Source: a virus. Taken from it: a stretch of DNA of 46,890 bases. The DNA is taken from the IMG/VR virus record IMGVR_UViG_3300035209_000036, positions 1-46,890 of that record; one strand, written 5' to 3'. The number at the start of each line of letters is the position of its first letter. Position 1 is the stretch's first letter. The translations under genes and the position numbers were made by a program. This document shows, piece after piece, positions 39,835-46,418 of this stretch. A model generated the notes under the pieces. It had not been told where the DNA came from and made no database searches. It worked only from the letters and a program-made list of their open reading frames with translations.

Positions 39835-40489
39835 AATCTTGTGCTGTTTTTAGGGCTGACATTGGAATTTGTTTTTGAGCCCAAAGAATGTCTTTTTTGT
39901 TTGTGTTGTCCATGTTTTCAGCCTGCCAGTCTTCAAGAGACGAGGCGGCTTTGGGGTCTTCAACACGAAATTGCTCCATCGAGGTGGCGACGTGAACGAG
40001 GGTGGTGCGGAGTCGGCGGATGATTAACATCAACACAGTGACAGCGCCAGGGACAAAGATTAACACAGCAACGAGGGCGAGGACTCCTGTGCCGCCTAAC
40101 CACCCAGTGATGTCCCAGCCGGTGTCTTCGATTTTATTACCTGCGTATTTGCGGAGGAAGGTCTTTTGTTTTTCGAGTTGCTTGTGGAGTTTGATGTTCT
40201 CAGCACGAAGGGAGGCGATAACAGCGTCTGCGGATTTTGGGAGGTCGGAGACAGAAAGGGGATAGTTAGGGTAACCTAGTGATTGGCTAAGCTCTTTCGC
40301 TACGGGGACAAGCTCGACGGGGGTTTCGATGGTGGAAGCTATGAGGTCTGCGGCTTGACGTTCAGCCTCCTGTAAAGCTGGAGCTTTTTCGACAGGAGGA
40401 GGAACAGTCTTTTGGCCAACGACTACACTTGGAAATCTACACCCAGCCACCAAACAAAATAGGAGTAAGATGGCTAGGAGGGGTTTCAT
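39806..40489 (-). CDS. Lipoprotein with C-terminal membrane segment, unimolecular-spanin-like (227 aa)
   Basis: A clear lipoprotein signal: LLLFCLVAGC with the lipobox cysteine at residue 17. A Pro-rich stretch, a helical periplasmic-type part (ADAVIASLRAENIKLHKQLE) and one transmembrane segment near 135-158 (VLALVAVLIFVPGAVTVLML) follow, then about 65 charged cytoplasmic residues. A lipid-anchored N-terminus plus a membrane-spanning C-terminal part is the layout of unimolecular spanins, which disrupt the outer membrane in the last step of lysis. The long cytoplasmic tail is unusual. This implies a Gram-negative-type host. Confidence 0.6.
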   Translation of the reverse strand: MKPLLAILLLFCLVAGCRFPSVVVGQKTVPPPVEKAPALQEAERQAADLIASTIETPVELVPVAKELSQSLGYPNYPLSVSDLPKSADAVIASLRAENIKLHKQLEKQKTFLRKYAGNKIEDTGWDITGWLGGTGVLALVAVLIFVPGAVTVLMLIIRRLRTTLVHVATSMEQFRVEDPKAASSLEDWQAENMDNTNKKDILWAQKQIPMSALKTAQDYVSQNPSTK

Positions 40490-41286
40490 GTCAGAACGTC
40501 TACAGGAGTAGAGATGGTCACGCCGTTTAGGATTTCCTGCGCCCGTGCTAACATACGAGCGGGGTTAACATATCCGTAACCAAACCGAACTTTGTCCATC
40601 CAAGACTCCAGATCGCAGGTGCCTTTGGTGATAGAGAATAGGGTATAACGGTCACATTTTTTACCCCTGCGTTCAAACTCACACATTACGGCTACCATCG
40701 CCGACACTACCCGAGGGATTCCGTAGGAGGTCCAAACCTCTTCGCGGGTAACACAATCCATGCTACCAAAAGATCCTGACCATTCGATAGAACCGTTTGA
40801 GGAACCAACACGGAAGACATTAGCGCACTTGGCATAGGAGAGGTAGTAGTTTCCGTCACTATCTCGCATCCCAGCATCGCCAGGACCAGTGACCACAGGG
40901 ATGTCGTATTTGTCGATTAAGTAGTCTAATCTCGCGTTTGCGTTGTTACTCCACAAAGGATCTGTCATACCAAACGACATGTTCACGATGTCGTAGTCCG
41001 GTTGAACCGGGGACCAAATAGAAATAGGCAAAAGACTAACTCGTAATCCTGGACGGCCTATGAAGTTTCCAGCTTCTTGGAACTGGATGTCTCCTCGCCA
41101 ACGACTAGCAGGAGACCCCACACCCACCAACCTCTTCGCTACCTCTGTTGCATGAACGCTGCGTTTTGGTAGGACTGAGATGGTAGCGGGAGTAGCTTTG
41201 TCTACCGCTTTCCAATTAGGTGAAATAACCGATAGGTCGGGTCTGAACCCTCCGTCTCTTTGCCATTCTATTTGTAGTAATCGCAT
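40486..41286 (-). CDS. Subtilase-like (S8) protein, possibly degenerate (266 aa)
   Basis: Several S8 peptidase landmarks occur in order: HATEVAKRLVG with H45 (compare HGTxVA), DIVNMSFG at 99-106, VVTGPGDAG at 131-139 (the AGN oxyanion region, Asp137 in place of Asn), TSYGIP with S187 at the catalytic serine position, and FGYGYVNPARML at the end. The catalytic Asp lacks a DTG motif; D11 (RDGG) has a possible spacing. There is no signal peptide. It lies where an endolysin would be expected. It could be a lysis or virion-maturation protease, or an inactive fold. Confidence 0.65.
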   Translation of the reverse strand: MRLLQIEWQRDGGFRPDLSVISPNWKAVDKATPATISVLPKRSVHATEVAKRLVGVGSPASRWRGDIQFQEAGNFIGRPGLRVSLLPISIWSPVQPDYDIVNMSFGMTDPLWSNNANARLDYLIDKYDIPVVTGPGDAGMRDSDGNYYLSYAKCANVFRVGSSNGSIEWSGSFGSMDCVTREEVWTSYGIPRVVSAMVAVMCEFERRGKKCDRYTLFSITKGTCDLESWMDKVRFGYGYVNPARMLARAQEILNGVTISTPVDVLT

Positions 41287-41287
41287 G

Positions 41288-41656
41288 TTATATTATATTT
41301 GCTTTTTTACACGCTCGAAAAAGTAGAAAACTAAACCTCTCATTGCGAGCTATGCGTTCAGCGTTGGTGCCAACACCATTTTTGAGGTCTGCTTTCAAAA
41401 GGTCTAAGGCAGCACGCTCTGCACTATCCGCAAGATCATTCAATTCGTTTTGGGATAATGGTACCACACTCCAGGTTTTGCGGGCAGTACCATTTGTAAT
41501 AATCGGGGTCCCTTCCACCACCTTTTGTGTGTTTGGATCAAACCCAGGAAATGAATCAATAGTCGCGGGCTTGTAACCCGTTGGAACGGTTGAGCCCGAA
41601 TAGTCCACCCACTGGACAAAAACGTTTGAAGTGTCTGTAGCCGCGTAAAGACTCAT
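41288..41656 (-). CDS. Hypothetical protein, possible fibre assembly or tail-associated (122 aa)
   Basis: Strand-rich N-terminal half (VFVQWVDYSGSTVPTGYKPA) and a helical C-terminal half (ELNDLADSAERAALDLLKAD). It lies next to a fibre-type gene and one base after the subtilase-like start side. The pattern recalls small tail accessory or fibre assembly proteins but no family is certain. Confidence 0.5.
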   Translation of the reverse strand: MSLYAATDTSNVFVQWVDYSGSTVPTGYKPATIDSFPGFDPNTQKVVEGTPIITNGTARKTWSVVPLSQNELNDLADSAERAALDLLKADLKNGVGTNAERIARNERFSFLLFRACKKANII

Positions 41657-41658
41657 GT

Positions 41659-42387
41659 TTAATCTGCGTTGAAAAGCCCACCTGAAAAAGCATTATACTG
41701 ATTCGAGGTTACAAGAATGTTTTGGTTTGTTGCACTTCCATGGAAAATCCAAACCTCTGCGTAGTCGGTAGAACCGTTGAAATACAAATGCCCGCTTCCC
41801 GAAAACCCTGCAATATTGACTCCAGAGCCAGCACCGCGACCACACAAAATACACTCAGCCGTTGGGCTAGCACCAGGCGATGCTCCATTTTTTCCAATCC
41901 CCATCACCGCGCGGGCTTGGTCGTCTAGTCCAGCCAGCACCACCGAAGAACTCAAAGAGTAGTATCCCGCAACCTGTGGTTGGTATTTTGCATTTGCTGC
42001 ATCATACCACCCTTGTCTATCCACCATTTCAACATTGAAAACCGCGTTTGTAATCTTTGTCCATGTAAGCGGAGTAATCGCTTGTCCAGTGGCTGAATTA
42101 TTCTGTGTCGCTTTAAACATCCCATAGCCAGCGGCTTTGCTAGCCAACACCACGTTGGCAGGAAACACCGGAGAACCACCAAAAATACAACTCCCACCAA
42201 ACACCGCATCGTTAATAAACGGGGCATCGAGAGTTTTATTGGTTAGGGTTTTCAGCGTGGCACTGATATACACATCCAACAAATTCGGGGTTAACCTTCG
42301 GTCCGCTGCTCCCTGTGAACAATAAATATTCTCCACACCAGTCAATGCACTGGCCAGGGTCAATGGGTCTACTTTTGAATCAGGCAT
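41659..42387 (-). CDS. Fibre-type protein with C1q/TNF-like tip (242 aa)
   Basis: N-terminal 75 residues form an attachment part (TLKTLTNKTLDAPFINDAVF). From about residue 95 the strand pattern GYYSLSSSVVLAGLDDQARA, GSGHLYFNGSTDYAEVWIFH and NQYNAFSGGLF is that of C1q-like trimeric head domains (final F-S-G-G-L-F type strand). It probably binds a receptor or caps a short fibre. It lies in the late unit near the terminases, unlike the main fibre. Confidence 0.65.
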   Translation of the reverse strand: MPDSKVDPLTLASALTGVENIYCSQGAADRRLTPNLLDVYISATLKTLTNKTLDAPFINDAVFGGSCIFGGSPVFPANVVLASKAAGYGMFKATQNNSATGQAITPLTWTKITNAVFNVEMVDRQGWYDAANAKYQPQVAGYYSLSSSVVLAGLDDQARAVMGIGKNGASPGASPTAECILCGRGAGSGVNIAGFSGSGHLYFNGSTDYAEVWIFHGSATNQNILVTSNQYNAFSGGLFNAD

Positions 42388-42388
42388 T

Positions 42389-42553
42389 TTAGTTGTTCAA
42401 CAACAAATGGTTTGTTCCATCATTGAGAAGAAGTTTAGACACTCCATCGTTAAGAAGGAGGTAAGGCCCACCTCCACCACCCCCACCACCAGATGGGATA
42501 CTGGTGATAGGAAATATCTTCCGTAGTCGAAAGAATTTGATAAGCCAGGCCAT
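42389..42553 (-). CDS. Small Gly-rich protein with LLLNDG repeats (54 aa)
   Basis: Starts MAWLIKFFRLRKIFPI, then an 8-Gly run and three short repeats of the form YLLLNDG / KLLLNDG / HLLLNN. The same LLLND repeat ends many short proteins in phage tail regions, where it is thought to be structural. The start overlaps the preceding stop in TAATG. The basic hydrophobic N-terminus may contact a membrane. Confidence 0.6.
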   Translation of the reverse strand: MAWLIKFFRLRKIFPITSIPSGGGGGGGGPYLLLNDGVSKLLLNDGTNHLLLNN

Positions 42554-42945
42554 TAGACGGTGGTTTCGACTGCAGTAGCGGTAAGGTTGCCGAGGTAGGA
42601 TGGACAGTCGAACCAACAATAAACAAACCCACCGTTAACGACCATTGGGTTTGATTGCATGATGATGATGGCACCGGATTTGCAAAATGGAAGGTCACAG
42701 ACATAAAGACTAGCGGACCGGCCTAAGGCGAAGGGAGCCGCAGCAGCGGACAAGTTTTCAGGACTGGTGCACACATACATGTTAAGCTTCGCGGCTTGTG
42801 TGGTGGGAGCGGCTGCGGCCACCACTTTAACCGTTACGCCTACAGCATTAGTCGCTGCTTGAAGTGCGAGGACGGAAGGTTGAAAGGGAGAGCCTCCAGC
42901 AGTCATCGCTGAGTTGTTTACCATTACTGTAGATGTTAAAGCCAT
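42553..42945 (-). CDS. Hypothetical virion-type protein (130 aa)
   Basis: Ala/Thr/Ser-rich, strand-rich protein (TAGGSPFQPSVLALQAATNA, IIIMQSNPMVVNGGFVYCWF). It lies directly after the large terminase, coupled to the small Gly-rich protein. The composition fits a capsid- or fibre-surface protein. No family is recognised. Confidence 0.55.
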   Translation of the reverse strand: MALTSTVMVNNSAMTAGGSPFQPSVLALQAATNAVGVTVKVVAAAAPTTQAAKLNMYVCTSPENLSAAAAPFALGRSASLYVCDLPFCKSGAIIIMQSNPMVVNGGFVYCWFDCPSYLGNLTATAVETTV

Positions 42946-42947
42946 AA

Positions 42948-44420
42948 TTAGAAGTCTTGAATTTTGGGTAGATCTAAACTAGAACCAGAAATTTCCAACT
43001 CACGAACCGGACCAGTATCCGCGTCAGGATCAAACCACACAGGATCGTTGATAAAAATTCGATACATGCACTCCATGAGATGGTCATCGCGGTCAATAGG
43101 TTTGTTTTCTTTGTCATAACAATACCGATTGATTTCGTAGAGGAACTGCTGACACAAAGGAGAAACAAAAATGTTAGGTTTCTTCCACTCACCTTGCATT
43201 TTTAAAATGCCATGAGTCTTCGATTTCGACGCGGGGTCAACATAAAGCCCGTGTTTGGCTAGTTCTTCTGCGATGCAACTACCTGACACCGGATCACTGA
43301 TCCACGCAATAGGATCACATTTGACAGTAGAAAAGAAGTAGCTTTCTAACTTCCATTGCACGAGCTTAGATAGTTCTTCCGCCGAGCATTTAACCCAAAG
43401 CTCGTCAAAAATAAACCGTTGACCTAGTTGGTTAACCGCCACAAACAAAACCGCATGGGGAGTTTGGGGGTGTGGGTCGATGGCGGTGTAGATGATGTAG
43501 TCTCTGGGGGGCTTGTCATAAGACTCCCAGCCCCGAGGAACACCTGCAAGAACATGGCGATCATAAGAAAAGTTCTTGTACACCAACCCCGAGAGTTCCA
43601 ACGGTATCCCCGCAAGGCGGCATTCCTGTTCATCCGGGGTTAAGAGTTTTATAAACTCTTCAATAGATTCTTTCGTGAGGTGGGGGTTGTCTCTGGTGTT
43701 TCCTTGTGCCGCCCACAGCTGCTCCGGTGACCACTTGCTCTCTGTTCCTTTACGAGGAAAAAACATATCGTTAATCCAGAACTCAGAAAGGGGAGTAAGT
43801 GTAAACCAATCCGAACCTCCTCGGTCAATAAGTCCCCGAGCGTTGGCTTTGAACATCTGCTCTGGGCAGGGCTCGTCAACATGAATAAAATCCCAATCGC
43901 TCGACTCCGAGCCCATAGGATTCTTCTTAAACGACTCAACCGTATCGAATCTCAACATCGATCCGTTTTCGCCGATGATTTGTTCTATAGCACCAGAGTG
44001 ATTACGTTTGGTCTTCTTAACATACCCCCTTGGCGCCAGCTGCCAAATCTTTCCCAACGAAGACCCCAACCCATCCTGATTAGTCCATATCTCATGAACC
44101 TTATCCCAGTCTGCACAAATAACCAAACCTTTGTTGGGTCTTTGTGGTATGCCGGCCCTGCGGGCTACATCCGCGATAGGATACCACGGACGTTCACCTA
44201 ACATCCAGGCCAGATCTTCCGCACAGCCCATGGTGCTCTTACCAAACCGATTGCCGCTTCTCACCATTCTGTGCTTGCGCGTCCCCGCACGATGGAAAGA
44301 GTCCTGACCTGGATGGGGGACATAAAAAGCCAGACCAAAATCGCGTTTGATAGTAAGCCGTTGAGTCAACAACTGCTTCTCACGTAACAACGCGTATCTT
44401 TGTTCTTGAGTCGAGTTCAC
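42948..44420 (-). CDS. Large terminase subunit (490 aa)
   Basis: Packaging motor ATPase and nuclease. Walker A RSGNRFGKST at residues 54-63 and Walker B DFIHVDEP near residue 175, followed by TLTPLSEFW (motif III type). The RNase H-fold nuclease shows IYTAIDPHPQTPHAVLF, IFDELW and DRDDHLME. The GTG start (MNSTQEQRYALL) lies in a palindrome copy. The gene begins 10 bases after the small terminase stop. The length fits. Confidence 0.85.
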   Translation of the reverse strand: MNSTQEQRYALLREKQLLTQRLTIKRDFGLAFYVPHPGQDSFHRAGTRKHRMVRSGNRFGKSTMGCAEDLAWMLGERPWYPIADVARRAGIPQRPNKGLVICADWDKVHEIWTNQDGLGSSLGKIWQLAPRGYVKKTKRNHSGAIEQIIGENGSMLRFDTVESFKKNPMGSESSDWDFIHVDEPCPEQMFKANARGLIDRGGSDWFTLTPLSEFWINDMFFPRKGTESKWSPEQLWAAQGNTRDNPHLTKESIEEFIKLLTPDEQECRLAGIPLELSGLVYKNFSYDRHVLAGVPRGWESYDKPPRDYIIYTAIDPHPQTPHAVLFVAVNQLGQRFIFDELWVKCSAEELSKLVQWKLESYFFSTVKCDPIAWISDPVSGSCIAEELAKHGLYVDPASKSKTHGILKMQGEWKKPNIFVSPLCQQFLYEINRYCYDKENKPIDRDDHLMECMYRIFINDPVWFDPDADTGPVRELEISGSSLDLPKIQDF

Positions 44421-44430
44421 GAAATGAACC
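44409..44430 (-). repeat. Dispersed palindrome family, copy g
   Basis: On the - strand GGTTCATTTCGTGAACTC then GACT, beginning directly after the small terminase TGA (44433-44431). The large terminase GTG start at 44420 lies in the right arm. GTTCA and TGAAC are separated by TTTCG. Confidence 0.85.
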
Positions 44431-45075
44431 TCACGAAAGGGGAGGGGAAGATTCAGCTAGTCCGTTTTGTGCACGTAGTGCTTGGACTTGGCGTTCGAGG
44501 TCTTCGCAAGTGGCCCTCGCATCGTCGAGACCTTTGGCGGTGGATTCGGTTTCTACTCGGACAGTGGGTTTGCCTAAGAAGCGGTCTAAGAGGGAGTTCG
44601 CCGCGGTTATACGGGTAGCGGCTTTGGCCCCTTCGCTGTCACGGATAGCGACCAACGTCTCTAAACTCGGCATCACTTCCGCCTTCAAGAAGGTGTCCAC
44701 CGCGTCTCTGCCTGCAAGTTCAGTTTCCTCGATGAACTTGGTGCGGAACCAAGGTTGGCGGACAATTTGACAAACCCAGTTGTAGGAGTAGTCTAGGCGG
44801 TCAGCGCATTCTTGGTTGGTGAGGCCTTGGGCTTTTAGGTAGACCAGCATTCGGTGTTCTGGTCTTTCGGACTCGATGGCGAAGTTGGGTGGCTTGTCGT
44901 TATAAAGCCCTTTGCCTTCTTCATACATCTCTCGGGAAACTGGTGCGTTGCGAAGCTCGTTTTGGTCAAACATTTGTTTGTTGCCTACCATCGTCCTCGC
45001 CTGGGGTTTCACCGAAGCGGTGATGTATTCGATGCCTGAAGGGGTTTCAAACTTAGAAGGGTCGAGGTTGTCCAT
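44431..45075 (-). CDS. Small terminase subunit-like DNA-binding protein (214 aa)
   Basis: It lies directly before the large terminase and carries a helix-turn-helix: LKAQGLTNQECADRLDYSYN-type pattern near residues 78-100, followed by WVCQIVRQPWFRTKFIEE. A helical region (FLKAEVMPSLETLVAIRDSE) ends in a coiled coil. Small terminases recognise packaging sites and form rings. The packaging site may be in the neighbouring repeat-rich region. Start is ATG after TAAT. Confidence 0.7.
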   Translation of the reverse strand: MDNLDPSKFETPSGIEYITASVKPQARTMVGNKQMFDQNELRNAPVSREMYEEGKGLYNDKPPNFAIESERPEHRMLVYLKAQGLTNQECADRLDYSYNWVCQIVRQPWFRTKFIEETELAGRDAVDTFLKAEVMPSLETLVAIRDSEGAKAATRITAANSLLDRFLGKPTVRVETESTAKGLDDARATCEDLERQVQALRAQNGLAESSPPLS

Positions 45076-45076
45076 A

Positions 45077-45223
45077 TTAGGGAATAGAGGTTAGAACTAG
45101 TTTCTTCATAATTTGTTTTACTCTATCACTCAACTCGTGTCCTCGAAGGCTTGTTGGTTGTGGTTTGATTCCTACGCTAAGCCTAGTAGGCTTCTGTACT
45201 CGTTCTTTTTCTTTCTCTGCCAT
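45077..45223 (-). CDS. Small basic protein upstream of terminase (48 aa)
   Basis: Frame from ATG 45223 to TAA 45079-45077, one base before the small terminase ATG. Begins MAEKEKERVQKPTRLSVG and ends VKQIMKKLVLTSIP. Very basic. If real, it is the first late gene. Support comes only from the tight spacing and natural composition; a chance frame is possible. Confidence 0.45.
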   Translation of the reverse strand: MAEKEKERVQKPTRLSVGIKPQPTSLRGHELSDRVKQIMKKLVLTSIP

Positions 45224-45447
45224 ACCTTCGTTTATGGCATATTTTTTCGTTTTTGCAGTCGCAAAATGAGAATATTTTTATCTTGCTGCGCCACAGGCGC
45301 TTGCGCTTTCAAGCCTCTTATGAGGTCACCCTCTTAGGAGCGTAAGCTCTCTTTCTCACTTTTAGGATTCTAGAATTCTAAACCGGCCGGAGAGAGGACC
45401 TAAGTGATACTCACACCCCTCCTGGGCAAGGGTACCCCTTTGGAAGA
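45224..45447. promoter_or_regulatory. Divergent control region, left part
   Basis: No gene is seen. The - strand carries TTGCGA and TATGCC 17 bases apart upstream of 45223, a weak promoter candidate for the late arm. Palindromes: TAGAATTCTA (45371-45380), CCGGCCGG (45383-45390), and hairpin AGGAGC-GTAA-GCTCTC near 45336-45351. An open frame on the + strand at 45113-45337 is Phe/Cys/Ser-rich and judged spurious. Confidence 0.4.
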
Positions 45448-45599
45448 AGGGGAGGCTAAGAGTGTTGGGTGAGGTGAAGAAGTTTAGGTAGACCTAAGAA
45501 GGGCAGGCGGAGCCAAGAAGACCAGGAGAAATTAAGAAAGTTAGGGAGAGCTAATAGGTTGAGGGAGGACTAAGGAAGTTAGAGGATTCGCAGTGCAAA
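45448..45599 (+). repeat. 19-bp degenerate tandem array (8 units), iteron-like
   Basis: Units start at 45448, 45467, 45486, 45505, 45524, 45543, 45562 and 45581, spaced exactly 19 bases. Consensus AGGGRGANCTAAGAARGTT; the first-strand composition is strongly purine-rich. Units 3, 4, 6 and 7 are the clearest; the last unit is the most degenerate. A related unit is near 45393. No reading frame is maintained. This is typical of initiator-protein binding arrays (origin) or of multi-site operators. Confidence 0.8.
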
Positions 45600-45605
45600 T
45601 TAGTT

Positions 45606-45618
45606 GCTATTTCATAGC
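45606..45618 (+). repeat. Hairpin repeat GCTATTTCATAGC
   Basis: A 5-bp perfect stem GCTAT/ATAGC with loop TTC. The same 13-mer is at 46345-46357, and a close form is at 1168-1183. Each copy lies shortly upstream of a small + strand gene. Confidence 0.75.
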
Positions 45619-45635
45619 GGATGACTAAGGGTATC

Positions 45636-45806
45636 ATGTTTAACATTTACATATTCAAGAGCCGGGTTGAGAAGACCCAAGAGGCAATGACCATCCAGGT
45701 CGTTGCCAAGAACGAAGCTGAAGCAAGACGGCTTGCTCGCGAGACGACGGATAACTTCGGGTATGCAATTCAAACGCTAGTGTTGTCCAGTGTGGAGGCG
45801 GTATAG
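45636..45806 (+). CDS. Hypothetical small protein (56 aa)
   Basis: Begins MFNIYIFKSRVEKTQEAMTI; an in-frame ATG at 45621 would add five residues. The body has strand-strand-helix layout (QVVAKNEAEARRLARETTDN, FGYAIQTLVLSSVEAV), like small proteins with an N-E-A-E-A-R helix seen in many phages. First + strand gene on the right of the divergent region. No function is known. Confidence 0.55.
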   Translation: MFNIYIFKSRVEKTQEAMTIQVVAKNEAEARRLARETTDNFGYAIQTLVLSSVEAV

Positions 45807-45837
45807 ACCATCCCTACACCTCGACACCTCAAGACCG

Positions 45838-45987
45838 ATGAAAACCAGAGACCAAAACTACGCGTTCGCCTGCTCTTGGTGGCAAGAGGAGGCGTTTAGA
45901 CAGGAGAAAGCCGAAGCGCAAAGGTTTGAGTATGGCTATGAATACGAGTGGTTCTATGCTTTCTTTCAATACTATTATAATTCCTAA
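45838..45987 (+). CDS. Tyr/Trp-rich tiny protein (49 aa)
   Basis: Starts MKTRDQNYAFACSWWQEE and ends EWFYAFFQYYYNS, with an unusual concentration of aromatic residues in the second half (QRFEYGYEYEWFYAFFQYYY). ATG at 45838 is preferred over a GTG at 45790 that overlaps the previous gene. Function is unknown; it could be a small inhibitor of a host protein. The frame could also be chance. Confidence 0.45.
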   Translation: MKTRDQNYAFACSWWQEEAFRQEKAEAQRFEYGYEYEWFYAFFQYYYNS

Positions 45988-46002
45988 GCCTCTTAGCTTC
46001 GA

Positions 46003-46026
46003 GTGGGTGGGTGCGTGGGCCACCCA
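46003..46026 (+). repeat. 24-nt inverted repeat, left arm
   Basis: Matches the reverse complement of 46236-46259 at 23 of 24 positions. Both arms contain the inner GGGCCACCC string and GGGTG-type complement, so each arm can also fold on itself. The pair encloses 209 bases including T13 and C12. Confidence 0.9.
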
Positions 46027-46134
46027 TTCCCCCTCCTCTCTCGCTGGGGCGAAAAATTCGCGCCTAAGCGCAAAGCGCCAAGACTAAGAAAGAATCTCAC
46101 TAGCCACTAACCTCGGTTCTATATACTTATAAAA

Positions 46135-46167
46135 TTTTTTTTTTTTTCCAGTATACCCCCCCCCCCC
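46135..46167 (+). repeat. T13 and C12 homopolymer tracts
   Basis: T13 at 46135-46147 and C12 at 46156-46167, separated by 8 bases, both on the + strand. Preceded by ATATACTTATAAAA, an AT-rich element that could melt easily. Homopolymer lengths may carry sequencing error. Confidence 0.85.
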
Positions 46168-46235
46168 TACTAGTCGCTTGGTGTAGGGCCAATGCTTGCG
46201 GCATAAAAATCGCCCTAGAGATATATGGCCCTAGG

Positions 46236-46259
46236 TGGGTGGCCCACGCACGCACCCAC
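46236..46259 (-). repeat. 24-nt inverted repeat, right arm
   Basis: Reverse complement of 46003-46026 with one mismatch (C for G at arm position 8). It lies 160 bases before the gene at 46419. Confidence 0.9.
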
Positions 46260-46285
46260 TTCAAATCATTTGCATTGCAATTCAA

Positions 46286-46302
46286 TAGCGAGCGCAGCTC
46301 GC
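46286..46302 (+). repeat. GCGAGC hairpin related to the 1218 and 1512 repeats
   Basis: TAGCGAGCG begins it, as at 1218 and 1512. GCGAGC (46288-46293) pairs with GCTCGC (46297-46302) around GCA. A second GCTCGC follows. Confidence 0.75.
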
Positions 46303-46344
46303 AGCTCGCAAATCAATCCCAATAACCCTTTCCGCAATCAAATT

Positions 46345-46357
46345 GCTATTTCATAGC
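46345..46357 (+). repeat. Hairpin repeat GCTATTTCATAGC, second copy
   Basis: Identical 13-mer to 45606-45618, followed by CGAT as at 1168-1183. It lies 62 bases upstream of the gene at 46419. Confidence 0.75.
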
Positions 46358-46418
46358 CGATTCCTAGTCCTGACAAAGAAGCGCTAACGCGCAAAACAAA
46401 ATCAAATCAAAAATCATC

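Larger units (their letters stand above)
45988..46418. promoter_or_regulatory. Divergent control region, right part (origin candidate)
   Basis: No gene in 431 bases. In order: one arm of a 24-nt inverted repeat (46003-46026), a hairpin GCGAA-AAA-TTCGC (46047-46059), an AT-rich stretch, T13, C12, nested TAGGGCC/GGCCCTA pairs, the second arm (46236-46259), a hairpin GCGAGC-GCA-GCTCGC (46288-46302), and GCTATTTCATAGC (46345-46357). This density is typical of a replication origin or packaging control site. Confidence 0.6.

Noticed and set aside
45113-45337. 74-codon Phe/Cys/Ser-rich frame on the + strand
   Set aside because: Covers hairpins and the likely late promoter, has no natural composition, and lies opposite a better small basic frame (45077-45223).
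46003-46259. Miniature transposable element
   Set aside because: The inverted arms are suggestive, but no direct target duplication flanks them and no other copy exists in the window, so I treat it as a regulatory or origin structure.
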